64,000 bases of DNA, taken from contig CACVCF010000002.1 of the NCBI GenBank assembly GCA_902729415.1, positions 1 through 64,000 on the forward strand, read 5' to 3'. Below are positions 53,134-62,531 of this stretch, in pieces (the stretch's first letter is position 1; each line of letters begins with the position of its first letter). The notes beneath the pieces were generated by a model. It saw nothing but the letters and a program-made list of their open reading frames with translations. It made no database searches and was not told where the DNA came from. Origin of the DNA: Terasakiella magnetica (lineage in GTDB: Bacteria; Pseudomonadota; Alphaproteobacteria; Rhodospirillales; Magnetospirillaceae). Both the position numbers and the translations under genes were made by a program.

Positions 53134-54270
53134 ATGGCAAAGGTGTGCAAGATCGGGCTTGCCCTGCAAGGCGGCGGCGTCCATGGCGCCTTCACCTGGG
53201 GCGTCCTGGAAGCTCTACTGGATGAAGTGATCAAGGGCAATATGGAGATCGTCGGTGTCAGCGGCGCATCGTCCGGAGCACTGACCGCCACCGCCCTGAC
53301 CTATGGTTATCATGAAGGCGCGACCCAGCCCGGCCCGGCCTCGGCCAAGACCCGGCGCATGGCCGAACAGGCCCGCGTCAAAATCCGCGAATTATGGGAG
53401 ACCGTGGCACGCGCCGCCTTCTGGGGCGGCAACCCCTTTGTCGCCGCCATCGGCATGACCCAGGACTGGAACATCGACGACAGCCCGGCGGCACGCTGGG
53501 CCGATGTCGCCGCCACCTCCATGCAATCGGTCGACACCAGCCTGGGCGGAACGCTCGGCACGGTACTGCGCGAGGTTCTGCCCGAAATTCCCGCCATTTT
53601 CGCCCTGCCCCAGCCCGGCACCCCCATGCTGGTGGTCGCCGCCACCGATGTGGAGGAGTGCCGCCGTCAGTTGTTCATCGACGGCGCCGTCTCGCCCGAC
53701 GTGATCCGGGCCAGCGCCTGCCAGCCCACCAATTTCCAGACCATAGCCATCAACGATCACCATTATTGGGATGGCGGCTATATGGGTAATCCGCCGCTGA
53801 CTCCTCTGATCGAGTGCCTGCGCGAGACCGACGCCCACGACGTCATCCTGGTGACGCTGAACCCGTTGCACCGTAGCGGCCCACCCAAGGGGCCGCGCCA
53901 GATGCTGGACCGTCTCAGCGAGATCACCTTCAACTCGTCGCTAGTGCACGAGGTCAACGCCATCGAGACCATCAACCGCCTGATCGACGCTGGCATGGTC
54001 AAGGATCAGGCGCCCGGCCGCCAACACCCCTATCACCGTGTCAATCTCCACCGCATTCATGCCGACGAGGATATCGCCAAGCTGGGGGTCTATTCCAAGG
54101 ACGCCCCCGCCTGGGACTTCCTGGTCCATCTGCGCGACCTGGGCCGCGAGGCCTTCACCAAGGCCTGGCCCAGCATCCAGCCCGCCTTGGGCAAAAGCTC
54201 GTCCTGGGATACCACCTCGCTTTGCGACAGCATCCTGGCGCGCAAGGCCATCTCAACACGGGAAAAGTAA
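53134..54270 (+). CDS. Patatin-like phospholipase family protein
   Basis: 378 aa. N-terminal patatin core: oxyanion loop GLALQGGGVHGAFTWGVLEA, nucleophile elbow GVSGASSGALTATAL (G-A-S-S-G, a variant of G-x-S-x-G), and the catalytic Asp in WDGGYMGNPPLTPLI. Serine acyl hydrolase acting on lipids or polyhydroxyalkanoate; cytoplasmic, no signal peptide. The last 110 residues (LSEITFNSSLVHEVNAIETI on) are typical of the bacterial long patatins. It is 315 bp from divergent glnB and 87 bp from dprA. Confidence 0.9.
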   Translation: MAKVCKIGLALQGGGVHGAFTWGVLEALLDEVIKGNMEIVGVSGASSGALTATALTYGYHEGATQPGPASAKTRRMAEQARVKIRELWETVARAAFWGGNPFVAAIGMTQDWNIDDSPAARWADVAATSMQSVDTSLGGTLGTVLREVLPEIPAIFALPQPGTPMLVVAATDVEECRRQLFIDGAVSPDVIRASACQPTNFQTIAINDHHYWDGGYMGNPPLTPLIECLRETDAHDVILVTLNPLHRSGPPKGPRQMLDRLSEITFNSSLVHEVNAIETINRLIDAGMVKDQAPGRQHPYHRVNLHRIHADEDIAKLGVYSKDAPAWDFLVHLRDLGREAFTKAWPSIQPALGKSSSWDTTSLCDSILARKAISTREK

Positions 54271-54357
54271 CACCAACGGCAGGAATTCCTTAAATTCTGC
54301 CGTCGGGTCCGGCCGCAAAGCGGCCGCGCCCCCCTCTTCCCGCGGGAGGGGGCTTCT

Positions 54358-55539
54358 ATGTCCTGCTCCATGCGCTTGACCGATGGCGGCCGCTCAGTCA
54401 AGCTGCCCGCGATGGATGCACAGACACGAAATCTTTCGGCCACAGAACGACTGGACTGGCTGCGGCTTATCCGCAGCGAGAATGTCGGCCCGCGCACCTT
54501 CAACCGTCTGCTGGAGCGGTTCGGCAATGCCGCCGCCGCCCTGGCCGCCCTTCCCGACATGGCCAAGCGCGGCGGATCGCGCCGCCCCATCACCGTGTGC
54601 GCCAAGGCAGAGGCCGAGCGGGAATTGGCCGCCACCGAGCGGGCCGGCGCCCGCTTGATCGCCACCATCGAACCCGGCTATCCCCGCTGGCTGGCCGCCA
54701 TCGACGACGCGCCGCCGCTGCTCGGCCTGATGGGCAATGCCGCCACCCTCGCCAAGCCCATGATCGCCATGGTGGGGGCCAGAAACGCCTCGCTCAACGG
54801 CCGTAATCTGGCGCGCAGGCTGGCGGCTGATCTGGGCCGCGCCGGGTTGGTGGTGGTCAGCGGCCTCGCCCGCGGTATCGACACCGCCGCCCACCAAGGA
54901 GCACTGGCCTCGGGCACGGTGGCAGTTCTGGCCGGAGGCGCCGATGTGATCTACCCGCCTGAGAATGACGGACTGTGGCGTGAAATCATCGAAACCGGCG
55001 CCGTAGTGTCGGAAATGCCGGTGGGAACCCAGCCCCAGGCCAGCTATTTCCCCCGCCGCAACCGCATCATCTCGGGGATGGCCCTGGGGGTGGTGGTGGT
55101 GGAGGCCAATCTGCGTTCAGGCTCGCTCATCACCACCCGTTTCGCCGCCGAACAGGGACGCGAGGTGTTCGCGGTTCCGGGCTCGCCTTTAGACCCGCGA
55201 GCGGCCGGACCCAACGATCTGATCCGCCACGGCGCCACCTTGACGGAAAAAGCCGATGACGTACTCGACGCCCTGTCCGGGCAGTTGCGGCGGCCGTTGG
55301 GAGAGGGCAAACGCGATGCTTTCCGCGCCTCACCGGCCGGTATCCCCTCCGATGACGAACTGGCCCGCGCCCGTTCCGACATCACAGAGTCTTTGGGCCC
55401 CTCGCCGGTGACGGTTGACGAAATCATCCGCCAATGCCAATTGTCAGCCTCCGTGGTGTCTTGGGTGCTGCTTGAGCTGGAGCTCGCCGGCCGTCTGGAC
55501 CGCCACCCCGGCAACCGGGTCTCGCTGCTGATCGGCTGA
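54358..55539 (+). CDS. dprA: DNA-processing protein DprA
   Basis: 393 aa. An N-terminal SAM-like helix-hairpin-helix segment (LDWLRLIRSENVGPRTFNRL, LLERFGNAAAALAAL), a Rossmann core at about 105-310 (IAMVGARNASLNGRNLARRL, VVVSGLARGIDTAAHQGALA, VAVLAGGADVIYPPEN, YFPRRNRIISGMALGVVVVE, SGSLITTRFAAEQGREVFAV, PGSPLDPRAAGPNDLIRHGA), and a C-terminal winged helix ending VSWVLLELELAGRL. It loads RecA on incoming single-stranded DNA. ATG 54358 follows GGGAGGGGG; ATG 54412 is an alternative. It is 33 bp before topA. Confidence 0.95.
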   Translation: MSCSMRLTDGGRSVKLPAMDAQTRNLSATERLDWLRLIRSENVGPRTFNRLLERFGNAAAALAALPDMAKRGGSRRPITVCAKAEAERELAATERAGARLIATIEPGYPRWLAAIDDAPPLLGLMGNAATLAKPMIAMVGARNASLNGRNLARRLAADLGRAGLVVVSGLARGIDTAAHQGALASGTVAVLAGGADVIYPPENDGLWREIIETGAVVSEMPVGTQPQASYFPRRNRIISGMALGVVVVEANLRSGSLITTRFAAEQGREVFAVPGSPLDPRAAGPNDLIRHGATLTEKADDVLDALSGQLRRPLGEGKRDAFRASPAGIPSDDELARARSDITESLGPSPVTVDEIIRQCQLSASVVSWVLLELELAGRLDRHPGNRVSLLIG

Positions 55540-55572
55540 GCCTGACTGCCCTAGCACAGCGATTGGGTACGG

Positions 55573-58287
55573 ATGAAAGTCGTCGTCGTCGAATCCCCGG
55601 CCAAGGCCAAGACCATCAACAAGTACCTGGGAAGTGATTTCCATGTCCTGGCCTCCTACGGTCATATCCGCGACCTGCCGGCCAAGGACGGTTCAGTCCG
55701 GCCGGACGAGGCCTTCGCCATGGACTGGGAGATCGATCCCAAGTCCGAACGCCACATCAAGGAGATCGCCGCCGCCGTCAAGGGGGCCGAGGGGCTCTAC
55801 CTCGCCACCGATCCGGACCGCGAAGGCGAGGCCATTTCCTGGCACGTCAAGAAGGTGCTGGAGGAGCGCAAGGCGCTGAAGGGCGTCGAGGTCAAGCGCG
55901 TGGTGTTCAACGAGATCACCAAAAGCGCCGTGCTCGACGCCATGCGCAATCCCCGCGATATCGACCAGGAACTGGTGGACGCCTATATGGCGCGGCGGGC
56001 TCTCGATTATCTGGTGGGCTTCACCTTGTCGCCGGTGCTGTGGCGCAAGCTGCCGGGCTCGCGCTCGGCGGGGCGGGTCCAGTCGGTGGCGCTGCGCCTG
56101 ATCTGCCAGCGCGAATCCGAGATCGAGGCCTTCCAGGCCCGCGAATACTGGAGCATCGGCGCCGACTTCCTGACGCCGAAAAAGGCGATTCTGTCGGCCT
56201 CGCTCACCCATCTCGACGGCAAGAAGCTCGACAAGTTCGACCTTAACACCGAGGCCCTGGCCCGTGACGCCGAGGCCAAGGCCGCCGAGGCCGAATATGC
56301 CGTCGCCAGCGTCGAGCGCAAGCGGGCCAAGCGCAATCCCTTCCCACCGTTTACCACCTCGACCCTGCAGCAGGAAGCCAGCCGCAAGCTGTATTTCGGC
56401 GCGGTCAAGACCATGCAACTGGCCCAACGCCTGTATGAAGGCGTCGATATCGGCGGCGAGCATGTGGGTCTCATCACCTATATGCGAACCGACGGCGTGC
56501 AGATGGCCGCCGAGGCCATCGCCAGCGCCCGCGATGTGATCGGCAAGGAATTCGGCAAGGAATACGTCCCCCCGGCGCCGCGCCTTTACAAGACCAAGGC
56601 TAAGAACGCCCAGGAGGCCCACGAGGCCATCCGCCCCACCGACCTGTCGCGCACGCCCGAACAGGTGGCGGCCTATGTGGACAAGGACCAGTTGCGCCTG
56701 TACGAGCTGATCTGGAAGCGCACCCTGGCCAGCCAGATGGCCTCGGCCGAGCTGGATCAGGTGGCGGTGGACATCACCAGCGCCGACCGCAAGATCACCT
56801 TCCGCGCCACCGGCTCGGTGGTGGTGTTCGACGGCTTCCTCAAGGTCTATCAGGAAGACCGCGACGAGCCCGAGGACGACGAGGCGGAAAAGCTGCTGCC
56901 CGACGTCACCGAACAAGACCCCATGAAGCGCCAGTCGATTTCAGCGGACCAGCACTTCACCCAGCCGCCGCCGCGCTTCTCCGAAGCCAGCCTGGTCAAG
57001 CGCATGGAAGAGCTGGGCATCGGGCGCCCCTCCACCTATGCCTCCATCTTGTCGGTGCTGCAGGACCGCAATTACGTCCGCCTTGATGCCCGGCGCTTCA
57101 TCCCCGAAGATCGCGGCCGTCTGGTCACCGCCTTCCTGGAAAGCTTCTTCGGCCGCTATGTCGAATACAACTTCACTGCCGAACTGGAAAACCAGCTCGA
57201 CGACGTGTCCGGCGGCCAGCTTGAGTGGAAGGTGGTGCTGGACCAGTTCTGGAAGCTGTTCTCGGCCTCGGTGGACGACACCAAGGACCTGCGCGTCACC
57301 CAGGTGCTCGACGCCCTGGACGAGCTTTTAGGGCCGCATTTCTTCCCCGCGCGCGCCGACGGTCACGACCCCCGGTCCTGTCCCACCTGCACCGCCGGAC
57401 GGCTGTCACTGAAGCTGGGCAAGTTCGGCGCCTTCATCGGCTGCTCCACCTACCCGGAATGCCGCTTTACCCGTCCGCTGACCACCGGCGGCGAGAACGG
57501 CGCCGCCGACGAAGTGCGCGAAGGCCCCAAGGAATTGGGCACCGACCCCGTATCCGGCCTGATGGTCAGCCTGCGCAAAGGCCCCTACGGCGTTTACGTC
57601 CAATTGGGCGACGAGACCACCATCAAGGCCGAACCGGCGCCCGAACCCGATCCTGCCGCCGCCCCGGCCAAGGGCAAGAAAGCGGCCAAGCCCAAGGCGG
57701 CCAAAGCCCCAAAGCCCAAACGGGTCTCGCTGTACCGTGGATTGGAGCCCGGCGCCGTCACCTTGGACATCGCCTGCCGCCTGCTGGCCTTGCCGCGCGA
57801 AGTCGGCACCCACCCCGAAACCAAAAAGACCATCAGCGCCGGTGTCGGACGCTTTGGCCCCTATCTGGTTCATGACGGCGCCTATAAGTCCCTGGCCAAG
57901 GACGACGACGTCCTGACCATCGGCATGAACCGCGCCATGGAGCTGCTGTCCCAGGCCAAGGGCCGGGGTGCCGCCACGCCGCTCAAGACCCTGGGCGAGC
58001 ACGACGGCAAGCCCGTCACCCTGCACGAGGGTAAATACGGCCCCTATGCGTCGTGCAACGGCGTGCATGCCACCCTGCCCAAGGGCACGGCCCTGGAGGC
58101 GGTAACCCTGGCCGAAGCTTTGGCCCTGATCGCCGCCAAGGCTGCCAAGGGACCGGTCAAGGGCAAGAAGGCCGCCGCGCCGAAGAAGGCTGCCGCCGCG
58201 CCTAAGAAAGCCGCCGCACCCAAAACGGCCGCAGTCAAGAAACCGGCAGCAAAGAAGGCGCCCGCCAAGGCCAAAAAGGAAGACTAG
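55573..58287 (+). CDS. topA: DNA topoisomerase I
   Basis: 904 aa type IA enzyme. TOPRIM MKVVVVESPAKAKTINKYLG and ATDPDREGEAISWHV, the catalytic Tyr (about residue 303) in GLITYMRTDG, PRFSEASLVKRMEELGIGRP and STYASILSVLQDRNYV. A zinc-finger repeat CPTCTAGRLSLKLGKFGAFI with GCSTYPECRF at about 600. Two further topoisomerase C-terminal repeats, then a Lys/Ala/Pro tail of about 50 residues (KKAAAPKK-type repeats) that probably binds DNA. It relaxes negative supercoils. Downstream aminotransferase gene starts 4 bp after the stop. Confidence 0.97.
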   Translation: MKVVVVESPAKAKTINKYLGSDFHVLASYGHIRDLPAKDGSVRPDEAFAMDWEIDPKSERHIKEIAAAVKGAEGLYLATDPDREGEAISWHVKKVLEERKALKGVEVKRVVFNEITKSAVLDAMRNPRDIDQELVDAYMARRALDYLVGFTLSPVLWRKLPGSRSAGRVQSVALRLICQRESEIEAFQAREYWSIGADFLTPKKAILSASLTHLDGKKLDKFDLNTEALARDAEAKAAEAEYAVASVERKRAKRNPFPPFTTSTLQQEASRKLYFGAVKTMQLAQRLYEGVDIGGEHVGLITYMRTDGVQMAAEAIASARDVIGKEFGKEYVPPAPRLYKTKAKNAQEAHEAIRPTDLSRTPEQVAAYVDKDQLRLYELIWKRTLASQMASAELDQVAVDITSADRKITFRATGSVVVFDGFLKVYQEDRDEPEDDEAEKLLPDVTEQDPMKRQSISADQHFTQPPPRFSEASLVKRMEELGIGRPSTYASILSVLQDRNYVRLDARRFIPEDRGRLVTAFLESFFGRYVEYNFTAELENQLDDVSGGQLEWKVVLDQFWKLFSASVDDTKDLRVTQVLDALDELLGPHFFPARADGHDPRSCPTCTAGRLSLKLGKFGAFIGCSTYPECRFTRPLTTGGENGAADEVREGPKELGTDPVSGLMVSLRKGPYGVYVQLGDETTIKAEPAPEPDPAAAPAKGKKAAKPKAAKAPKPKRVSLYRGLEPGAVTLDIACRLLALPREVGTHPETKKTISAGVGRFGPYLVHDGAYKSLAKDDDVLTIGMNRAMELLSQAKGRGAATPLKTLGEHDGKPVTLHEGKYGPYASCNGVHATLPKGTALEAVTLAEALALIAAKAAKGPVKGKKAAAPKKAAAAPKKAAAPKTAAVKKPAAKKAPAKAKKED

Positions 58288-58291
58288 CAGG

Positions 58292-59452
58292 GTGAAGCCC
58301 GCCAACAGCATTCTGTCGTCGTTCGGCACCACCATCTTTGAAACCATGTCGCGACTGGCCCAGGCCCATGGCGCGATCAATCTCGGCCAAGGCTTCCCCG
58401 AGGGGCTGGAACCCGCCGATGTGATCGCCAAGGCCGCCGAAGCGGTCACCAGCGGCCCCAACCAGTACCCATCCATGATGGGCACCCCGGAGCTGCGCGC
58501 CGCCATCGCCGCCCACGACAGACGCTTCTACGGCATGGACCTCAATCCCACCACCCAGGTGATGGTGACCTCGGGCGCCACCGAGGCGCTGGCCGCCTGC
58601 CTGTTCGGCCTGATCGAGCCCGGCGACGAGGTGGTGCTGATCGAGCCGCTTTACGATTCCTATCTCCCCATTATCCGCCGCGCCGGGGGCATCCCCCGGC
58701 TGGTGCGGGTGGCCCCGCCCGCCTGGGATCTCCCGCGTGAGGCCCTGGCGGCGGCGTTCTCCGAGCGCACCAAGCTGATCATCCTCAACTCTCCCACCAA
58801 TCCGGCGGGCAAGGTGTGGACCCAAGACGAGCTGGACTTCCTGGCCGGGCTGTTGCAACGCTTCGACGCCTATGCCGTCTGCGACGAGGTCTACGAGCAT
58901 CTGGTCTATGACGGGCGGCGTCATATTCCACTGATCACCCTGCCCGGTATGGCCGAGCGCTGCCTGAAGATCGGTTCGGCGGGCAAGATCTTTTCCCTGA
59001 CCGGCTGGAAGGTGGGCTGGGTCATCGCAGCGCCCGCCTTGCTGAACCCGGTGGCCAAGGCCCATCAATACCTGACCTTCACCACGCCTCCCAACCTTCA
59101 GACGGCGGTGGCCTATGGCCTGGGCAAGGATGATGCCTATTACGACGGCCTGACCGCCATGCTGGCGGCACGGCGCGACCTGCTGGCCGAAGGACTGGCC
59201 GGGGCAGGGTTCCAGGTGCTGCCCACCGGCGGCAGTTATTTCATCACCGCCGATTTCAGCCGGTTGGATTTTCGCGGCGGCGACGAGGCCTTCTGCCGTC
59301 ACATCACTGAAAAAGCGGGGGTGACCGCCATTCCGGTCAGCGCGTTCTATCAGAGCAAGGACGTCACATCCTTCGCCCGCTTCTGCTTTGCCAAGACCGA
59401 AACCGCCATTTCCGAGGCAATCGATCGTCTCCGGCGTTTTTTCCTACGTTAA
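58292..59452 (+). CDS. PLP-dependent class I/II aminotransferase
   Basis: 386 aa from GTG 58292. [101 protein letters not shown]-Lys in [18 protein letters not shown] and the substrate Arg near [13 protein letters not shown]. It resembles methionine/kynurenine-type aminotransferases (YbdL/KAT) more than AspC. The start is close behind topA (4 bp). Amino donor and acceptor cannot be read from the sequence. Confidence 0.9.
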   Translation: MKPANSILSSFGTTIFETMSRLAQAHGAINLGQGFPEGLEPADVIAKAAEAVTSGPNQYPSMMGTPELRAAIAAHDRRFYGMDLNPTTQVMVTSGATEALAACLFGLIEPGDEVVLIEPLYDSYLPIIRRAGGIPRLVRVAPPAWDLPREALAAAFSERTKLIILNSPTNPAGKVWTQDELDFLAGLLQRFDAYAVCDEVYEHLVYDGRRHIPLITLPGMAERCLKIGSAGKIFSLTGWKVGWVIAAPALLNPVAKAHQYLTFTTPPNLQTAVAYGLGKDDAYYDGLTAMLAARRDLLAEGLAGAGFQVLPTGGSYFITADFSRLDFRGGDEAFCRHITEKAGVTAIPVSAFYQSKDVTSFARFCFAKTETAISEAIDRLRRFFLR

Positions 59453-59456
59453 TGCC

Positions 59457-59486
59457 TTGACGACACAGGCCGGAGTTCGCTACACA
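59457..59486 (+). promoter_or_regulatory. Promoter of tRNA-His
   Basis: TTGACG (59457-59462), 18-bp spacer, TACACA (59481-59486), 15 bp ahead of the tRNA. Confidence 0.55.
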
Positions 59487-59501
59487 TGCGGCCTCCTCGG
59501 T

Positions 59502-59579
59502 GGCGGGTGTAGCTCAGTTGGTTAGAGCGCCAGGTTGTGGTCCTGGATGTCGTCGGTTCGATTCCGATCACTCGCCCCA
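59502..59579 (+). tRNA. tRNA-His (anticodon GTG)
   Basis: 78 nt with the encoded G-1 and CCA. G-1 can pair with C73. Acceptor GCGGGTG pairs with CACTCGC (one G-U). D-arm TAGCTCAGTTGGTTAGAGC, anticodon arm CCAGG-TTGTGGT-CCTGG giving GTG, T-arm CGTCGGTTCGATTCCGATC region. The only histidine tRNA in the window. Confidence 0.97.
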
Positions 59580-59627
59580 TCCCCCCTTCTTCGTAAAATA
59601 ACGCCGCAGGCCCTCGGGCGTTGGGTG

Positions 59628-59900
59628 TCAGTGCCCGCAGGTGCAGCCGCCACCGCACTCGTCGTCATCGGTGACCGGTGCCTGATCGCCGACACGAAAG
59701 ATGGCGCCCTGATAGACCCGCACGGTACGGCCCCCATGGGTGACCTCGACGCATTTGCGGCCCTCGTCATCGGCGATAAGCTCCATGCCGAGATCGCCTT
59801 GCTCGATCGCCGCGATCACCTCGCCCTCGCCAATATCGAGCGCCTTGGCGACAGAGCCGATCAGGGCATTGATCTCATTGAACATTTCGCGGTCGTCCAT
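59628..59900 (-). CDS. 90-aa hypothetical protein with Cys/His metal-binding tail
   Basis: [40 protein letters not shown], a strand-rich middle ([20 protein letters not shown]) and a C-terminal [13 protein letters not shown]. The ATG 59900 follows GGAGGAACC; the longer frame upstream overlaps the divergent crotonase gene. The C-x4-C-x-C-x-H end could hold Zn, Fe or Cu. No signal peptide, so cytoplasmic. It lies between tRNA-His and the LiuC-like gene. Function unknown. Confidence 0.7.
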   Translation of the reverse strand: MDDREMFNEINALIGSVAKALDIGEGEVIAAIEQGDLGMELIADDEGRKCVEVTHGGRTVRVYQGAIFRVGDQAPVTDDDECGGGCTCGH

Positions 59901-60029
59901 GGTTCCTCCGCCAGCAGGACTTGAAGGAGGCGGACAATAGCGTTTCGCGCCATCGCCTGTCACGCGCGCTCTTGGTGGATCGGCGCTTCGGTGGTTTACT
60001 ACCCTCTTCCAACCAAAGGGACGGGCGCC

Positions 60030-60809
60030 ATGAACGAAAGCCTCCACGTCAAAGTTTCCGGTGCCGTCGCCACGGTGACGCTGAGCCGTCCCGAGGTTCA
60101 TAACGCCTTTGACGCGGTGCTGACCGGCAACCTCACCCAGGCGTTCCAGAAACTTTCCGTCGCCGATGCGGTGCGGGTGATCGTGCTGGAAGGCCGGGGG
60201 CCGAGCTTTTGCGCCGGGGTGGACATCGCCTGGGTCAGCCGTACCGCCGGTCAGGATGCGGCCGAACACCAGCGCGACGCCATGCAGATGGCCATGATGC
60301 TGGACGCCATCGACCGCTGCCCCAAGCCGGTGGTGGCCATGGTCCACGGTGCCGCCCTGGGGGGAGGGGCCGGTCTGGTCGCGGTGGCCGACGTCGCTAT
60401 CGCGGCGGAAGAGGCCAGCTTTGCCCTGTCGGAAGTGCGCCTGGGCATCGCGCCGTCGCTGATTACGCCCTATCTCGCCGCCGCCATGGGGGCGCGGGCC
60501 TGCCGCCGCTATATGGTGACGGGGGAACGCTTTGACGCCCGCGAAGCCCTGCGCCTGGGATTGGTCCACGGCGTCGTCGCCGCCGACAAACTGGCCAGCG
60601 CCCGCGATCATGTGGTCGAGGCCTGCCTGAAGGGCGGCCCCAAGGCCCAATCTGCCACCAAGGAACTGATCCGGGTGGTGGAGGACAGCCCCATGGGGCC
60701 GGACCTGATGCGCTATACCGCCACCCATTTCTGTGATTTGCGCACCTCGGAGGAGGGGCGCGAGGGCCTTGCCGCCTTCCTGGACAAGCGCAAGCCCAGC
60801 TGGGGATAA
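60030..60809 (+). CDS. Crotonase-family enzyme, LiuC/methylglutaconyl-CoA-hydratase-like
   Basis: 259 aa from ATG 60030. Oxyanion segments GPSFCAGVDIAWVSRTAGQD and HGAALGGGAGLVAVADVAIA; FALSEVRLGIAPSLITPYLA keeps one catalytic Glu, while the other crotonase Glu position (GGG-x-E) is Gly. This single-Glu pattern and YMVTGERFDAREALRLGLVH resemble LiuC/isohexenyl-glutaconyl-CoA hydratases of leucine or terpene breakdown. Upstream in-frame codons to 59991 are not convincing. No other liu genes are in the window, so the reaction is uncertain. It converges with the pse gene. Confidence 0.8.
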   Translation: MNESLHVKVSGAVATVTLSRPEVHNAFDAVLTGNLTQAFQKLSVADAVRVIVLEGRGPSFCAGVDIAWVSRTAGQDAAEHQRDAMQMAMMLDAIDRCPKPVVAMVHGAALGGGAGLVAVADVAIAAEEASFALSEVRLGIAPSLITPYLAAAMGARACRRYMVTGERFDAREALRLGLVHGVVAADKLASARDHVVEACLKGGPKAQSATKELIRVVEDSPMGPDLMRYTATHFCDLRTSEEGREGLAAFLDKRKPSWG

Positions 60810-60813
60810 ACAG

Positions 60814-62289
60814 CTACGCCTCTGCCACCACGGCCCGGTACTGGAGAAAACCGTCCGCCGCGCCGCAGGCGGTAAAGCCGCAGGCCTCGAACAAGACTCG
60901 GCTGGCGGAATTGGCCGGGGCGATTTCAGCCACCAGCGTCACCGCCCCTTTGCGGGCGGCCAGATCGCGGATGCCCGCGGCCAGCACCCGGCAGCCCAGC
61001 CCCCGCCCCCGGAAGGCCGGAGCCACCGCGATGGAAACCAGCCAGTCCCCATTCTCTGTCTGGTCGAAGCGGACCATCCCCGCCTTGCCGCCGGGCATCT
61101 CGGCCAGCAGCAGCAGCCGTGCCGGATCGGCCAGGACTCGGGCCAGCCATGCCAGATGGGGGGCCAGGGCAACCTCGCCCCGGTCCTTGGAATTGGTGCG
61201 GGTCAGGGGATCGTTGCGCCAAGAAAGCAGATCAGGGCCGTCCTCGGGAACGGCGCGGCGCAGGGCCAGATCGTCGCTTTCCAGCGCCAGCAGCATCTCG
61301 GCCAGCCGCCCGGCACCGTCACCGTCGCACAGGGCCGCCGCCTGTTCGGCCATGCGCCGCAATGCCGTCCCGTCTTTGGCCAAACGGACGAGAGCCCGGG
61401 CCATGGCGGCGGGATCGAGGCCGCAGACATCCGCCGCCCCCGCAAGCGCCAGCCCCCGCGCCACCTCGCGCTGATTGTCGGCGCTGACCACGGTCAGGCT
61501 GGGCAGCCCCAAGCAGCAGCGCTCCCACGCAGACCCGCCCGACGCGCCGATGGCAAGGTCGGCAGCGGCCAGCAGCGCGGGCATGTCACGGGCATCGAGG
61601 CGCATCTCGGCGGGGGGATCCAGCCGGGCGGCACGGGTGCGCACCTCGTCCAGATGCGGTGCGGCGCCGCCCATCACCACCACCACCCGACATTTGAGAT
61701 CGGCCCGAGCCAGGGCGTCGAGGGCAAGGCTGGTGGCATTGGCGGGGTCTGTCCCCCCCAGGCTGACCAGAATGCTCTCCACCGTCTCCATCCGGCGGCG
61801 GCGTTCCAGAGCCATGGGCCGGGCCTGGGCGAATCCCGGACGCAGCAGGCCGTGGAATGGCCCCGTCAGCACGCGGGCGCCCGGCGGCACCAGCGCGGCG
61901 TAGTCCTCCGCCCGGCGGCCCGCCGTCTGGTCCAGCAGCAGGTCGCAGGCATGATTGCGGTCGGCAAGGTCGTCAATCACCGCGATCCGCCCCGCCCACG
62001 ACCGCAAGGGCTGCTCATAGGCCTCATCCAGGCCGTAATGATCCACCACCAGCCAGCGGGGTGGCGCCACGGCGGCCATCAGGGCCTGAGGGTCGCCCCC
62101 CTGATCATCGGCAAGGTTGGTGACGGGGAAGCCCGAATCTTGCAGTGCCGGGACGGTGGCCAGGGTCTCGGACCCGCAGGCGAAGCGGCAGTCCCGCCCC
62201 CGCCGCCGCAAGGCCTCGGCCAGGGCGAGACAGCGCATGACATGGCCCACTCCCAGGCCGGGACTGGCATCGGCGCGAAACAGGATCAC
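60814..62289 (-). CDS. pseG: PseG-PseH fusion: UDP-sugar hydrolase and N-acetyltransferase of pseudaminic acid synthesis
   Basis: 491 aa. Residues 1-335 are a GT-B-like PseG (MILFRADASPGLGVGHVMRC, DDLADRNHACDLLLDQTAGR, ILVSLGGTDPANATSLALDA, DLAIGASGGSAWERCCLGLP). Residues 340-491 are a GNAT PseH (LALRRAVPEDGPDLLSWRND, VSIAVAPAFRGRGLGCRVLA, ENIASRRVFE-like NSASRVLFEACGF). Separate genes in Campylobacter/Helicobacter do the same two steps: release of UDP and 4-N-acetylation. It converges with the crotonase gene and is divergent from pseI. The fusion is in frame with no sign of an error. Confidence 0.9.
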   Translation of the reverse strand: MILFRADASPGLGVGHVMRCLALAEALRRRGRDCRFACGSETLATVPALQDSGFPVTNLADDQGGDPQALMAAVAPPRWLVVDHYGLDEAYEQPLRSWAGRIAVIDDLADRNHACDLLLDQTAGRRAEDYAALVPPGARVLTGPFHGLLRPGFAQARPMALERRRRMETVESILVSLGGTDPANATSLALDALARADLKCRVVVVMGGAAPHLDEVRTRAARLDPPAEMRLDARDMPALLAAADLAIGASGGSAWERCCLGLPSLTVVSADNQREVARGLALAGAADVCGLDPAAMARALVRLAKDGTALRRMAEQAAALCDGDGAGRLAEMLLALESDDLALRRAVPEDGPDLLSWRNDPLTRTNSKDRGEVALAPHLAWLARVLADPARLLLLAEMPGGKAGMVRFDQTENGDWLVSIAVAPAFRGRGLGCRVLAAGIRDLAARKGAVTLVAEIAPANSASRVLFEACGFTACGAADGFLQYRAVVAEA

Positions 62290-62356
62290 TCAAGGACATC
62301 CTTCTCCAAGCCCCATAGTCTAATCCCAAATCTCGGTGATCGGAACCGATCACCGA

Positions 62357-62445
62357 GCCCCTCGATCGGCGGGCGGGTTTCTCCGCACCCATTGCCTCCC
62401 GCGGCACGAATCCCGCGGCCCCTTGGGCCTAACCAAAGGTTCGAT
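62357..62445 (+). repeat. Diverged copy of the 114-bp dispersed repeat, between pseG and pseI
   Basis: GCCCCTCGATCGGCGGGCGG, TTTCTCCGCACCCATTGCCT, CCCGCGGCACGAATCCCGCG and GCCCCTTGGGCCTAACC follow the tandem unit at 26764 at roughly 75-80 % identity by eye. The orientation is the same as the tandem array. It lies in the 242-bp divergent promoter region of the pse genes. Confidence 0.65.
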
Positions 62446-62531
62446 GAGCCATCCTCATCGAGCCTTGGTCGAATCCCTGCCTTGGCGCTAGGATATGTCG
62501 AATTTCCCAGCCTCCGGTGGAGAGCCCGCCC

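Noticed and set aside
59449..59658. Minus-strand frame reading [20 protein letters not shown]
   Set aside because: Antisense of tRNA-His, a familiar false ORF.
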